DNA from: Alnus glutinosa
Lineage: Eukaryota > Streptophyta > Magnoliopsida > Fagales > Betulaceae
Reading direction: 5' to 3'
Assembly: GCF_958979055.1 (NCBI RefSeq)
Contig: NC_084891.1
Coordinates: forward strand, 573,001 to 637,000
DNA: 64,000 nt
Both the position numbers and the translations under genes were made by a program. Under the pieces are notes generated by a model that saw only the letters and a program-made list of their open reading frames with translations, made no database searches and had not been told where the DNA came from. Positions 45,473 through 60,188 of the stretch are shown here, piece by piece. Positions within the stretch are counted from its first letter, which is position 1. Every line of letters begins with the position of its first letter.

Positions 45473-48400
45473 TCAAGCCCTTTTGGGTCTAATGACATTT
45501 CGACCCAACACCACAATCAACAGGACCACAACCGAGATTAAGAACGACGTCTTTAGCCTTTTCTTGAAGGGATCCGAGGCTCCTGCTGCTGTGTCTCCTG
45601 GTGTTGTTGTCTTCTCGTCATCAGGGGACTCAAATAACTTGTTCATGCGATTTGTGATTTTATTGATCACTTCCATGAACTTAGCCTTGGTGTTGTCAAA
45701 AATCTGCCTTAATATATTCGTTGATTCATTGGAGTCATCAGAAGTCCCACAACTCTCATCTGGATCCAGGGGATTCTTGTTTTCAACTGCATCTATCATG
45801 AAAATTTCACGTCCAACATATCAGTAATAAACCAAAATATTTCATGAAGATCACATATCCCTGAATTGTAAGAATTAATCAGAAAACTAAAGTTTGTTAT
45901 TGATATTAAAGCATTGCTTAGAGCATCGAAAGTTCAGCACCTTATTCTTACCCTACTAATGAAAATTTATTTATAATTGGCTAATCATTCTAGATTAAAT
46001 ACTTAATACTTCAAAAGAATAAATAGCATGTTGCCATTCCCATTTTATCAGATGACCTATTCCTATATAGCAAAATATCACCACCTTTCAAGGGCTTTTT
46101 GCACATTCAGTTAAAGGAAAAACCAATGACTGAAGTCAGAAATACAAGATCCATACAGAATTTGAAGGTTATGATAAAATGAAATACAAATATTTTGCAA
46201 CACTCATTATAATAAATATGACTTTCCTCTATAACTTGAAATGTATTAATCAAATACACTTAACATAATAAACTAAAATCTACAAACCTGCAAAGTATGA
46301 CTCCCTGAGCTCCCGCACCACCTCATTATTCATAACAGCATCCCAAACTGCTTTATCTGATGATAATGATATGACCATTCTCTACACAAGAAATACCCTT
46401 ATTAAAAACAAAAATAATCTTGTCAGAGAAAAGAAAAATCCATATGACTTTAATGTAATAAGTGTAAAACATAAGAAGAAAACAGCTATAGCCGTTCTAT
46501 ACATTAGAGCAAGATCACAAGCACTACCACTTCCAGTTGTTAAGTCTTCAATTCACATGCATTCTATCTTGTATATAGCTTTAACCCAAGTTCAATAGAC
46601 ATAACTGCTAATGATATTGTGCGTAGGCTCCAACTCTGATCAGGAATTTCTCATAAAATTTGTCAAAAGCATTTTAGGCATTTAAAAAGATATTGTTGCC
46701 ACATTTTTCTATTATCAATTTCACTCCCTCAAAGTTCTATAAATATTTAAATATGCCAACGCTTTCTGTGATACTAAAATATATGATATTAAAAAAAAGA
46801 AACTATAAATCTCAAATTCAATTATCTTTAATCTTCTCCTACAGTCTCAACCTACAATATTTCACCAAAAAACAGAACAAAAAGAGTTCAGTAAGTTCAT
46901 GTTAAATAATTCATCCACACAGATTACATGGAAACCTAGATTTGGCGAGTATAAGGCACCTGAACAGACGGTTCAGTCTGCATTAAATGAAATGCATCAA
47001 AAACTCTATCAGATCCAAGAGGTTGCAGTGTTCTTGAATTGCAGAGATGCAACGAGGGCTCCACCCAGTCTAACTCCGACCCAGTAGGACTTGTGACTTG
47101 ATCTGCTGCATCCTTGTCCGAATCAAAAGAAAATTTGTCCCAGACAAGCTTGGAGTATCTAGTAGGATCAAACACCCAATAAATTAAAAACCATTTCAGA
47201 AACAGAAAATGTTACAACTATACAATGTAATAGTCATAGTGAAAATATGATTAGATAATCCCTAAAAATATATATTTAAAGTCATAAGCCAACATTTATG
47301 GGGGGAAAACAGCTCATGAAAATTATGTTTTGAATTTCTCTTTCTACTTAGGTGTTTTCTTTGTATACTCCCAATGTAATAAGGGGTGTCTTACGCTTTC
47401 AATGAGATTGGTTTATTACTTATCAAAAAAAAATGTTTTGAATCATTTGCATCATATGCTAAACATCTTATAGGAGATAGCATTATCAGACTATGTAAGG
47501 CAGCATCTGTTTTGACTTAAAACATTTTCTCAATTTTCCAGTGTTTAGTACAAATGAAAAATACTGGTCAACAGAAAATGACTTCCAAGTGAGCAACAAA
47601 TTTTCCTTTAATACTGGTCACTATGCTTCTTTAGATTACAAACCCTTTAATACTCTGTTCTGGACTGATTACGGCACTTAATCCTGGCATCTCTCTCACA
47701 GAAATTTACCAAAAAAATTCTAGCTTTCAATCATATTATAATAATGAAGTACAATTATCTTTGTCTCCAAATCAAATCACAAATCGAGCATAAAAGGAGT
47801 TGGATGAGAAAAAAAATTGGAGTCTATTCTCATAAATTTATTTTTTATAACTTTCATAGACCTTTTGAGTTGAAGATTTCTTCTTGTTCTTGGACAGGAA
47901 TTTCTTGTGCAGGTTTATTGGGTTTCTAAGGATCTTGCAATCGGTATGAATAAGTCATCAACAATTAGACTACATAGACACTGCAATATTGGAAATTTCT
48001 GCTTTCTATTCTGTTTGACCACATGTATATAAACCAAGACATTGCTTATAGATTGAACAATATATGAAGCATAGAAGCGACTTCAAATGAGAATAAAGTG
48101 GACCACAGTTGCCAAACGTGTGTGGTTTCTTCTACAATATTTAAGACTAATATGACAATTGAGTCATTTTCGATTGCCAGCAAAGTATACAAATCAAATC
48201 AATGAATAATTTGCCTATAAATTATTCATCTACTTTCATTTACCCTTCCAGGCTACATATTTCCCTTTATGTGCTACATATATTCAGCATCACCATTTCT
48301 ATTGTCATAGCGATCCCCATCACCATCACCATCAACGTTATTTCAACGTTATTGTGTGTAAGATTAAACCAAAGGTAGGCATACTTTAAAAATAACACCT

Positions 48401-48690
48401 GATCCAAGAATTGCTTGTTGGGGAAACTCAATGCACTTGTCATATTCTACCACCATCATCCCCATCATCCCCAACCCCACCGCCATAACCACAGTGATAT
48501 AATTATACTGGAAGCAATTGATGCTTTAATGACAAAGCTAGAAAAGGAAAAAAAAAAAGAAAAAATCGATCTTCCTAGAGGTACTTGCTCCACCCAATGT
48601 ATCATAAAACTCCAACACAACAATAACAAAAAAAATCGATGGGAATTTAAAAACAACAAATTTACAATATTTCCCCTTCTAATTACCCGG

Positions 48691-48725
<35 letters not shown>

Positions 48726-49245
48726 AAATAATGAACAACAAAAAGGAAATCCTAGACTTAGTTTAAATAAAATTGGAATCTTATTTTTCTGGGCAAATAG
48801 AATTAGAATCTTACTGTTGGAGAGCAGAGACAGCGTCCTGGACTTCATCCTTGGAAGGAACAGGGCCAAGAACAAAATCATCAAAATACCCATGTGGCCT
48901 CTCATCTTCGCACCCATCCACAGCCACCCAGTCAAACTCATCGCACTGAGACAAAGGAGGAGGCCATGTGGGTACCCCAGAGGCTGCAAAAATGGGAATA
49001 TTATGTGAAGCAAAAGGCGAAGAATTGGACGAGAGAGAAAGGTGGGTAGAGGAACTGGGCTTATGGGTAGGCCTAGAGGTCGGACTGGTAGCAGTAGTGG
49101 TAGCATTGGTGGAGGAAGAAGTGGGTTCCTGAAGGGCCCCACCAGCAGCCACGCCGGTGGTTCTCGCAGAAGTAACTGCTCTCCCAACTGTCCTCAACAT
49201 GCCTCCTCCTCCACTTCCGCCTCCCATGCCTTTGCCACTAAACAT
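45473..49245 (-). CDS. Conserved plant protein of unknown function, C-terminal membrane anchor
   Basis: Four minus-strand exons join in frame to about 347 residues: 49245-48815, 47158-46960, 46381-46288 and 45792-45473. The N terminus is Gly/Ser/Thr-rich (MFSGKGMGGGSGGGGMLRTV, low complexity to ~90). A conserved core follows: CDEFDWVAVDGCEDE, GYFDDFVLGPVPSKDEVQDA, SELDWVEPSLHLCNSRTLQP, VFDAFHLMQTEPSVQRMVIS and SSDKAVWDAVMNNEVVRELR. The last ~25 residues are a hydrophobic segment with a short basic end (FLISVVVLLIVVLGRNVIRP), as in a tail-anchored protein. I know the family only as an uncharacterised plant protein and give no function. The exon-2 acceptor is unusual (see findings). Intron 1 contains a short LINE tail. 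Confidence 0.82.
47325..47443 (+). mobile_element. LINE 3' tail with 11-bp target-site duplication
   Basis: A 97-bp insertion (47336-47432) contains gtatactcccaatgtaata, cttacgctttcaatgagatt and ttacttatc followed by A residues. It is flanked by ATGTTTTGAAT at 47325-47335 and 47433-47443. It is antisense to the host gene. Confidence 0.8.
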
Positions 49246-50628
49246 GGACAGAAGAATCTCTTATTATATCTTCTCTCTCTCACACTGTCTCTGCCTTTTG
49301 AAATCTATCTCCCCGACCGACCGACCGACTGACTGGTGATGTTTTCGATAAAAGTAATGGATAGGGTCACAGGATTGGAACAAGTTCCATTGGCGTCTCG
49401 AGTCTATTTCAAGAATGATTCTTCTGTTTGTCTGATAAGCGCCCGAGAGTCTTTTTCGAGTGCTCCCTCTATAAATTGTCTCGCTTAGTATACTATATAC
49501 GTAACATCTTGCTTTATAATTAAGTTTCTATTATAATTAATGCGATTGTGACATATTAATTGCAATGTAAACAAGTCAATCACTATGGTATACTTTTTAT
49601 GTCACTATCACGTAGACTTACATGTTTACTTTAGGATTTTAAGTATTTTATGGTTAGTTTGTTTGGACGTAAATTATTTTTTACATAATTATTTTTTAAA
49701 ATTTAGTTTAGTATTTTAATGCCTAAAGAACTTTTGGGTACTAAAATTTTTCCTTTAATCACTTATAAAAGTTGACGTAATAATTCACGTAACAAGGTAA
49801 CATGCTATTTCCGATCTATTATTGTTTTGTTTCATCTTGTGTGCCACGCGTAATGTAATATTGTCATTCATCAGTGCTCTTTAACATTTTTTTTTTCTTT
49901 CTTAATGTTGAAAGAGAAATTATTCATTTTTGTTATTGGTATTTTTTCATCCTTTTTAACTTTTTGAAGTTATCATTGAATTAATGGAGTCCATGTGGGC
50001 CAAAGACCAAAAGAAAATTTATAGCACCTATCTTGTTGACAAATGAAAATACACACTTAAGGTTGCCATGTTCTTCATCTCAAATCTAGGACAAATACAG
50101 AGTCTTTTCTATGTTGGGTGTTTTTATGCATTCAAACTTGGGGATTGGCATGAGTTTGAATTTAATTTGTTTTTTTACATATTTTTATTATAAGTGACAC
50201 ATGTCATATTATAATTGGTGCTACATATCATTTGATTGGTTTTCGTAAAAATTTTGGACAAAAGTCAATTATTTTTTTTTCCTTATCACAATGAGCTATG
50301 AGCAAATTTTTATACCCCAATAAATTTATCATAAATCGGTGTAACTACAAGAATTAAATTTGTAATTTTCCTTAAAATTAAAGAAACAAAGTCATCCTAA
50401 AGAAAAAGAGATCAGGATTGACTGCAATTTATTAACCGAATTGTAACTTACCCGAGCTAAGCTCAAGATGAAATGAAACCTAATTATCGGATAATCTGAG
50501 GTGCAGAGCCCATCTGTTCCAACAAATTAACCTTATTGGGGCACTTACTGAGGTGTCTGTCTGAACTTTTATAACTGCAATTTGAACAACCAGGCCGAAG
50601 AAGAAGAAGAGGCCAATCTAAAACCCCA

Positions 50629-50635
50629 AAGCCCA
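50629..50635 (-). promoter_or_regulatory. Site II-type element upstream of RPL15
   Basis: AGCCCA (TGGGCT on the minus strand) about 300 bases before the RPL15 ATG. Site II motifs paired with telo-boxes are typical of plant ribosomal protein promoters. Confidence 0.4.
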
Positions 50636-50819
50636 AATGTAGTATGTACAAAACCCCGAAGCCCTTCAGGCTCAAGAACCCTCCAAATAAAAATCTAAAA
50701 GGAAATTTTGAAAAGGCAAAGAAGCCCTTAAGACACATCACCAAAACACTGGAAAAAAACGATGAAGGGGGTATTTTCGTCTTTCAGAGAACTCACAGTG
50801 ACATGATATGATTTTCTCT

Positions 50820-50828
50820 AAAACCCTA
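50820..50828 (+). promoter_or_regulatory. Telo-box (AAACCCTA) of RPL15
   Basis: AAAACCCTAG lies about 100 bases upstream of the RPL15 ATG, the standard position and motif in plant translation-machinery genes. Confidence 0.6.
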
Positions 50829-50927
50829 GTTTCAAGTTTGAACCCCATCGACACCGCAGTCTCCGATATTGGCCTCCCACGCAGCCTTCCCCTCGAAACC
50901 CAGAGAGAAAAAAAGCTTCTTTAGATA

Positions 50928-53556
<2,629 letters not shown>

Positions 53557-55318
53557 ATTGCAAGACATTTTTGGTGCTTTTTTTATTGTCTAGTTTTATC
53601 GATCTCTTGTAAGATTTTAGTTTAAGAAACTTACGTTTTCTGAATTAGAGTTGTTGAACATGGTTGATCTGGTTATGCTCAAACTTCTCAGTTTTGTGCT
53701 TGTTGAATTTGGTTTGGGATATGTCACCACATAACTGCATTTCAAGCTTCAGGCCTCTTGTTACTGGAATTTACTTGTGTTCTTTGTTAAAGAAATGCTT
53801 TGTGCTGATTCTTTGTTAATGGAGAAGCTTTTTGGACCCAAAGAATACAAGCCCGACTCTTGACTAAACCAGCTTAATGGACTAAGAAGAAACTTTCGGT
53901 CTAACTTTGGTCCAAGCAAATATGTATTTGTTACAGAGCAAGCCTTTTGAGCCCAAAGAACGTAAGTCTTTAGGGTGAAATGACAACTACTTTTATTTTT
54001 TATTTTTTATTTTTTTATTTTTTGGCACAATTCTAATTTAGTTCTGGCTAATAATTCTTGTACATTACCTTGGTATACAACAATTGTATACCAAGATACA
54101 TTGTATGGGTCCCATGAGAAATGATACACTTATATTTTATATATATTTCTTGTACATCTACAGACAATTAAGTTTTAAATTTATGGGGCCCAATGTGGGT
54201 CCTATAAATCTAAAGGTGGAAAAGATGTATGGAAGATGTAAAAATATCATTTTTCGGGTAAATCACCCTCTTTTTCTAATCACTCCCCCTTATTTTTGTT
54301 TTTCTTTTTTTAAATTTTTTTTTATTAAGGATATTTTGTCATTTGAGACATTAAAATTTTTTGGTAGTTTGGAATGATATTATCGCAATCTTAAGTTTGT
54401 GGGACATTAATTGTCAATTAAATGGTAGTTTGAAAATATGGGTGTACAAGCGGGCAGATTTAAGAATGAAGCATTCTTAAATCTATTCTTAAATCTGTAT
54501 GTTAGAACCACCGATCAATTTCATTTACAAAAAGTTTTGTATTGAAATTGAAGAATATTCCTCTCACTCTTCTTATTTGTATAGCAATTAATTCTTCATA
54601 AAGATAGAAAATCCACTTGATTTTTGTTAATAATTTTGACAGAAAGTGTGTTGGTAGGATGTCATTATAGGAAAAATGACACTTCAACTATGATAACCCA
54701 CATTACTTTTAATTGTCCAAACTCTCATATCCGGATTTCTTGGGATGAGTCTGACATCTGAGTTTGCAAGACCTGCTTGTCCCGAGCCTCGGTTGGATGA
54801 GTTGAATCTCGATTCCGGAATGTTTGTATACGTATTCCCAAGACTCAATCTAGATGTATCTCATGTCGCTTATTCCCGAAAATAGTTTTTTCGGGGGATA
54901 ACTAATTGGGGCTTCTATCTCCCGGAAATTTTGTTGTCTTAGTTTGAGACCCGCAATTCTCAATGGGCCGGTAAGAGTGAGATTATTCCCAACAGATAGA
55001 GACAAATATGGCTAACCCATCTTGCTTTTCCATGGTCTTACCAAAGAAACACACCATTTTACGTGCATGGCATGGCCGGGCGACCATGCAGCATCAACAA
55101 TGTGATTGTCGAAAAGACATGTTGGTGTGGAGTATAACATTACTCATGATATTATACTTCAATTACATTTGACGTCTGTTGAGATTGTATTCTGAACTCC
55201 TAGCTTGCAAGCAATTGCCTCCGAGAAGATTTTAATTTTTACATGAAGAATGATCATTTGAAAGACTTGGATTTTAAAAATACTTTTTCCCCTAATTTTA
55301 TTCAAGTTAATAAAGTTT
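53557..55318. other. RPL15 3' UTR and intergenic sequence
   Basis: The first ~150-250 bases are probably 3' UTR. 54060-54260 has inverted-repeat character (ccttggtatacaacaattgtataccaagata; tgtacatctaca...tgtatggaagatgta), likely a small MITE. No gene recognised. Confidence 0.5.
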
Positions 55319-56030
55319 TTGTTTTTGTTTTTTTTTTTAAAAGAACTTTTTCGTTGTGCCCTAGAAAAACACAATTGGGAGACGGTGAAGCAATCTTCCT
55401 TTCTTTTTGAGACTGGTATTTTGGATAGTAAGCTCAATGCTACTCACATAGCCTGTATTCCTATAACTAGCAGTCCTGTTAGTGTTACTGATTTTAGGTC
55501 GATTAGTCTCTGTAATGTTTTGTATAAGTTAATCTCCAAGATTCTTGCTAATATATAGGATCAAGGAAGTTTTGCCAGATATAATGTCTTGTACACAGAG
55601 TGCTTTTATCTCAGGTCGCTTGATCACTGACAACATCTTTGCAGCATATGAGACCATGCACTTCATGCAGACTAGCATATGGAGTAAGGTGGGGTATATG
55701 AGGATTAAACTTGATATGAGTAAGGCGTACGATCGGGTGGAGTGGGTTTTTCTGGAATCTGTTATGGGAAGACTTGGGTTTTTCTAATTGGTGGATAACC
55801 TGGATTATGGCCTGTGTTCATTCTGTTTCTTACTGATCAGTGCTGGTTAACTGGAATCCTGTGGGAGAGATTATTCCTACTCAATGGATTCGTCAAGGGG
55901 ACCCTATCTCCCCTTACCTATTCCTATATGTGAAGAGGCTCTCAGCTCCCAAGCTTCTTCGATCACCAATTAAGCTGAGCACAATGAGGTTATAAGGGGC
56001 CCTAAACTTAGCCATCTATTTTTTATTGTC
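55319..56030 (+). mobile_element. LINE reverse-transcriptase fragment
   Basis: Broken frames encode the fingers/palm of an L1-type reverse transcriptase: IACIPITSSPVSVTDFRSIS, CNVLYKLISKILAN, then after a frame change RIKEVLPDIMSCTQSAFISG and MRIKLDMSKAYDRVEWVFLE, and a further broken RQGDPISPYLFLY. The catalytic YADD segment and both element ends are missing. At least three frame breaks. Confidence 0.85.
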
Positions 56031-57170
56031 TATACTCTCAACTTCACCCATGAAAGACTTATGGTCCATGCATGTGTTACGTACCTAAGTTGGAGTACGT
56101 ATATACATTCGAGCAAATGACTTTACAAAGGTGTGCATTTGCTTTTTTCTATTTTGGAAGATTGAGATTAATTAATTAGGATACAAAAAGCCTCGCAAAC
56201 TCATATGCTATATATACAGTGCATCTATATAACAAGAAAAATAAAAATTCAAACAACGTAACCGATTAATTTTTTGTTTTGCAAAAAAAAAAGTTACTAA
56301 AAAAAAGGAAAAACAAAAGAAAACCACTAGTGAATCTGGAATCTATATAATGTGCTTGCAGAAAAAAGGAGATTAAAGCTCTGGTGTTTATATATATATA
56401 CACATATATTTTGTTCTTTTGCAATGCATGCATATATAGGCGAAATTAGGGGCCTAGCTAGCCCACAGTTCCAGTGCAATTTATGTTCAATTGCCTCTTA
56501 TATCTACTCTCCAACGTGACAGCGCGCATGCACCATGTTGTATCCAACGATTATTTCCCAACTTTAATTTCAAGGGCTCACTCCCATTAATTTTACTTTT
56601 ACAATTAATGTATATATATATGCATGCATCCTATATATGTTGCATGCACATAATACGTGTTTTATGTAGTACTGGATAGGTACTCAGAATCTCCAAGGCT
56701 CCAAAGATGGTTCTATTTTCTCATATTTGCGATGCTTTATTATAAACATCCTGTCATTTATTTTCATGTGATCGGAAAACTGTTTTATCTATGATAATAT
56801 ACATGTTTTTTTTTTTCTTTTCTTGTAATTTCTTTAATTAATATTTTATATATAATACTCTATCTTAATAAGTAAGACCAACGTCAGCACATGTAATATT
56901 TCATTAAAATGAGAGCTGAATAACCGAGACATTATTTGGACTCACATAGATGTTTGGACTCTAAATTTAGAGTCTTTTAATTTAGATTTCATACATAGAT
57001 GGTTTTGTTGTATACGCAGTATCATTTGGTTATGCTTTCATTTATATCTTCTACCTTGCTATTTTTTGTTATTCTATTGATTGACATAGACTTTATTATA
57101 TAGTATAATAGATTGAATGTAATATGTTCTGTTGGTTGTTGTTAAATACGTACATTTTATGATCTATATA
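56031..57170. other. Intergenic, nothing recognised
   Basis: AT-rich, with TA/CA runs (56387-56407) and several gcatgcat palindromes. No gene recognised. Confidence 0.5.
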
Positions 57171-57420
57171 GTAACATATGGAAGACGCTCGATCTTAGTG
57201 ATGCAAGTAACCCTGTTATGGTAGAGGACAATCCTGAAACACCTTCCTCTGCAAATGCTGGAAGCCCCGAATCTTTCCTCCGATCACAATAGACACAATC
57301 CAAAAAACCACCCATGAATTAGCCTATTGTATGGGATCACTTTAAAAAAGTGGAACCAATTGATAAGGACAACCCTAAAGCTATGTACAATCATTGCAAT
57401 AGGTATGTAGAAGGCAAATT
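57171..57420 (+). pseudogene. hAT transposase N-terminal remnant (BED-type zinc finger)
   Basis: A broken frame reads ...PIVWDHFKKVEPIDKDNPKA then MYNHCNR, matching the WDHF...C..C start of a BED zinc finger from hAT transposases (first Cys of the finger appears changed). An Asn/Pro/Ser-rich acidic leader with a stop precedes it. The catalytic domain is absent. 57590-57745 downstream (cgattagcgattataagcagttaa) may be its terminal region. Confidence 0.6.
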
Positions 57421-58289
57421 ACGCAAAAAGAAGAAGAAGAAGAAGATGAGGGATGCCTAGTCCGGGGGAACGCATGAGAGAGAGAGAGATGAGAGCAAAT
57501 GAGATGGGGTTTGACGGCGTGAGGAAAAAATAAGAAGTTAAGAACCAAGTTAAACCCTATTGCAAAACGACGTCATTTTGTATAATATGTATATATAACG
57601 GTTGCCTTACAAAAAATTACTAACCGCCCCACTAGGTATGTTTAGCGATTATTTTTAACTACCTTTAAAAGCAATTAAATGATTTAACGATTAGCGATTA
57701 TAAGCAGTTAAGAGTTAACCGTTCGTTTTTTCAGCCCTACCCATAGCCCCTAGTAATGGGCTTCACATGTACACGTACTACGATAATGGCATACAATGCT
57801 TATGCATTGATGAGGAAAACGGGCGTATTATAATTTATTGGACCATCTCATGCATGCCACCTTAAGGATTCTAGCTCTGATACCCAAGTAATGGCTTTTT
57901 TTTTGGGAGATTCTTTTGACTTGTTTTCAGATTTGCCTTGATCACAATGAACTTTCGTATTTTCATTTTTTTTTACTAGTCATTTTGTTAATCAAAACTA
58001 CCACTTCTCTTAATTGGCTAAAGACTATTATAACTTAGATGGTTAATTTGTATACTTAGATTTCTCTCAAAATGGAAAAGCAAATTATTATCTGTCGAGA
58101 ATAATCTCATCGAAAACTGTTTTAACATTGTTGATCTATAATTAAATGATCAGTCTAGAAGAAAGACGTACACGTAACAATATTTATTGGGCCCTAATAT
58201 CCGAAAGCCCATCGGTCCATGAGAACGGGTTAACTGTTGAATTAATGAACCGAAAAACCTTATTACATATATCTGTCTGAATAATTTCA

Positions 58290-58330
<41 letters not shown>

Positions 58331-59454
58331 AAATTTAAATGTTTAATTAGAAGGAGTTGCTTAATTAAGACGTACAAAGAGATCTAGGGATTCACATTCA
58401 TGTTCATGTCATTGTGTTTTTTGTCACTTTCCTCCAACCTTTTTAGGCTTGTCTACAACAAAGGTAATTACGTCTATGTTTTGATATTTATGGGTAAAGT
58501 CGATTCCACTTTGTAATTCAATAAATACGTCAACTTTATGCATGTGACTTCTAATATTTTTGTCTCCTATATATTAATTCCTTATCCTAAGTGGAACTAG
58601 ATTTTTGGGGCAACGAGGAACAAAAAAATAAAATAAAAAATAAAAAATTTGGAAGATTCAATTTATAAAAATAAATAAAATTTAGAAGAAATTTTCAAAT
58701 TTTTTTATGGCATTTTTAAACTAAAATATATATATATATATACACACTATAAAGAGATCAAATTTTAGACCTAATACTTTAGGAGTTGGGACAAGGGCAA
58801 ATGGCTTACGTAATGGTTTAACTTTTTCTTTTTAATTTGCAGCATTATTCTGTCTTTCAATTTTTACTTTCAAAGGTACATATGGTCCCTCCATAAAGAG
58901 CTAGCCACGTATGCCAACTTGATCATGCCAACTCTCACATGCATCACATTCAATCATATTCTCTCTAAACCCAAGCATATAATCTGACCACTTTCTATTT
59001 ATGAGGTAAAGATGTTACCTTTAGCTTCTTTTTAAAAAAAAGAAAAAGAAAAAGAAAATTAAAAAAAAAAAGAAGGAAAAAATGAAGCTAGCTTAAACAA
59101 CCTACTAATTTCCTTTATATACAATCCCACCAGCTTCTCAGTGTTCTTACTGTCCTGACTGTTTACTTTTACCAATTTAGTTAAAAAAGAATCAAATTTG
59201 CTTTAGCTTTTTTACTAGCTAGTTTAGTTATAAAAAAAAATCCTAATTATCTTTTATTTTAAAATATTTAATTAGTTTTAAAAGAAGCCCATCTCAAAAG
59301 AGAGTTTAGTTATTGATCGAAGTGAATTAATTTTACCCGAAAAAATTTAACTACAAAATCCTTGTAAGTGGTTATCCTTCCCCCACTATCCTTATTCTTT
59401 AACTGGAGTATTATACCAGATTTAGAACAATACCTCTTTATGATTAATAATTTC
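57421..59454. other. Intergenic with simple repeats
   Basis: No gene recognised. Contains a 35-base T run (58292-58326), a short TA run (58728-58742) and A-rich tracts near 58620-58680 and 59030-59080. Confidence 0.5.
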
Positions 59455-59462
59455 AACAATTT

Positions 59463-59606
59463 GATAACTGGGTGTACGTACATCAAGTAAACACCCAATG
59501 CATTTGACAACATGGGACCCTTATGCATGTGATGTGGATTCATGCATGCATATGAAGTAGGTCTCATACTGTCAAATGCATTGAGTGTACATTTGATGTT
59601 CACAAA
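59463..59606. mobile_element. Foldback MITE upstream of the aspartic protease-like gene
   Basis: The arm aactgggtgtacgtacatcaagtaaacacccaatgcatttgaca is mirrored by tgtcaaatgcattgagtgtacatttgatgttcac, with a gcatgcatatg-rich centre. Confidence 0.7.
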
Positions 59607-60041
59607 TAATGATAAAATTTGATCAGAATTATGTGGAGAGATATTCGTCGTTTTAGGGGCATGCGCGCAGCTTAGATTCAAACTCCATGTTTCAAGGAAT
59701 AAAGTGTTAAATGAGGCATTCTTAATCATAATAATTAATAAGGTAATTATAAGTCTGTACGTTTGTTGAAACTACGTACGAATCAATTAATTTTCAATTC
59801 CTTTAAAAACAATTTGTTTAAGATGGATATATTCTATCAAGGTTTTTTTTTTTTTTTTTGTAAGCTGATCAGTAAGTACTCGTTAGAACCCGGCCTTAGC
59901 AATTCCATGCCTCAACTTAACCCCATGCCACTTCATTAATTAAAGTCCATCACTCTGATGCCAAAAACTAGCTAGAGTGAACAAGCATGTGAAAAGACTA
60001 TTTAATGAGTTTGGCTCTCTCTATGTCTCTCCCCGGCCATC
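59607..60041. other. Upstream region of the aspartic protease-like gene
   Basis: No other gene. Contains a T run at 59842-59859 and repeated acgtac motifs near 59756-59780. Confidence 0.45.
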
Positions 60042-60049
60042 TATAAATA
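60042..60049 (+). promoter_or_regulatory. TATA box of the aspartic protease-like gene
   Basis: TATAAATA, 140 bases before the ATG at 60189, preceded by a ctctctctatgtctct pyrimidine patch. Confidence 0.6.
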
Positions 60050-60188
60050 CCCATGACAATATTAATGTTCTTCATCACCGAGTTGCTTGCAAAGTCTATG
60101 CAATTTTCTCTCTTGTCACTGAGCTCCCACTCCCACATCTTGCTTCACTCCTCCTCCCAATCTTCCATCTTAATTCATTGAGGAAGAC

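Larger units (their letters stand above)
49246..50927. other. Divergent promoter region between the unknown gene and RPL15
   Basis: 49246-49345 is probably the leader of the minus-strand gene and includes a (gacc)n run at 49313-49328. 49660-49760 resembles a decayed copy of the gtttgtttggacgtaaa TIR family. The remainder is AT-rich with no gene recognised. Confidence 0.45.

Noticed and set aside
48465-49187. Long minus-strand frame (240 codons) over the unknown gene's first exon
   Set aside because: It overlaps exon 1 in another frame, has low-complexity Leu/Pro-rich translation and runs through the TA repeat; the 48815-49245 frame continues into conserved exons and is the real one.
56380-56680. 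Possible miRNA precursor near the gcatgcat palindromes
   Set aside because: No known mature miRNA was recognised and no clean 21-nt duplex within a stable stem was evident by eye.
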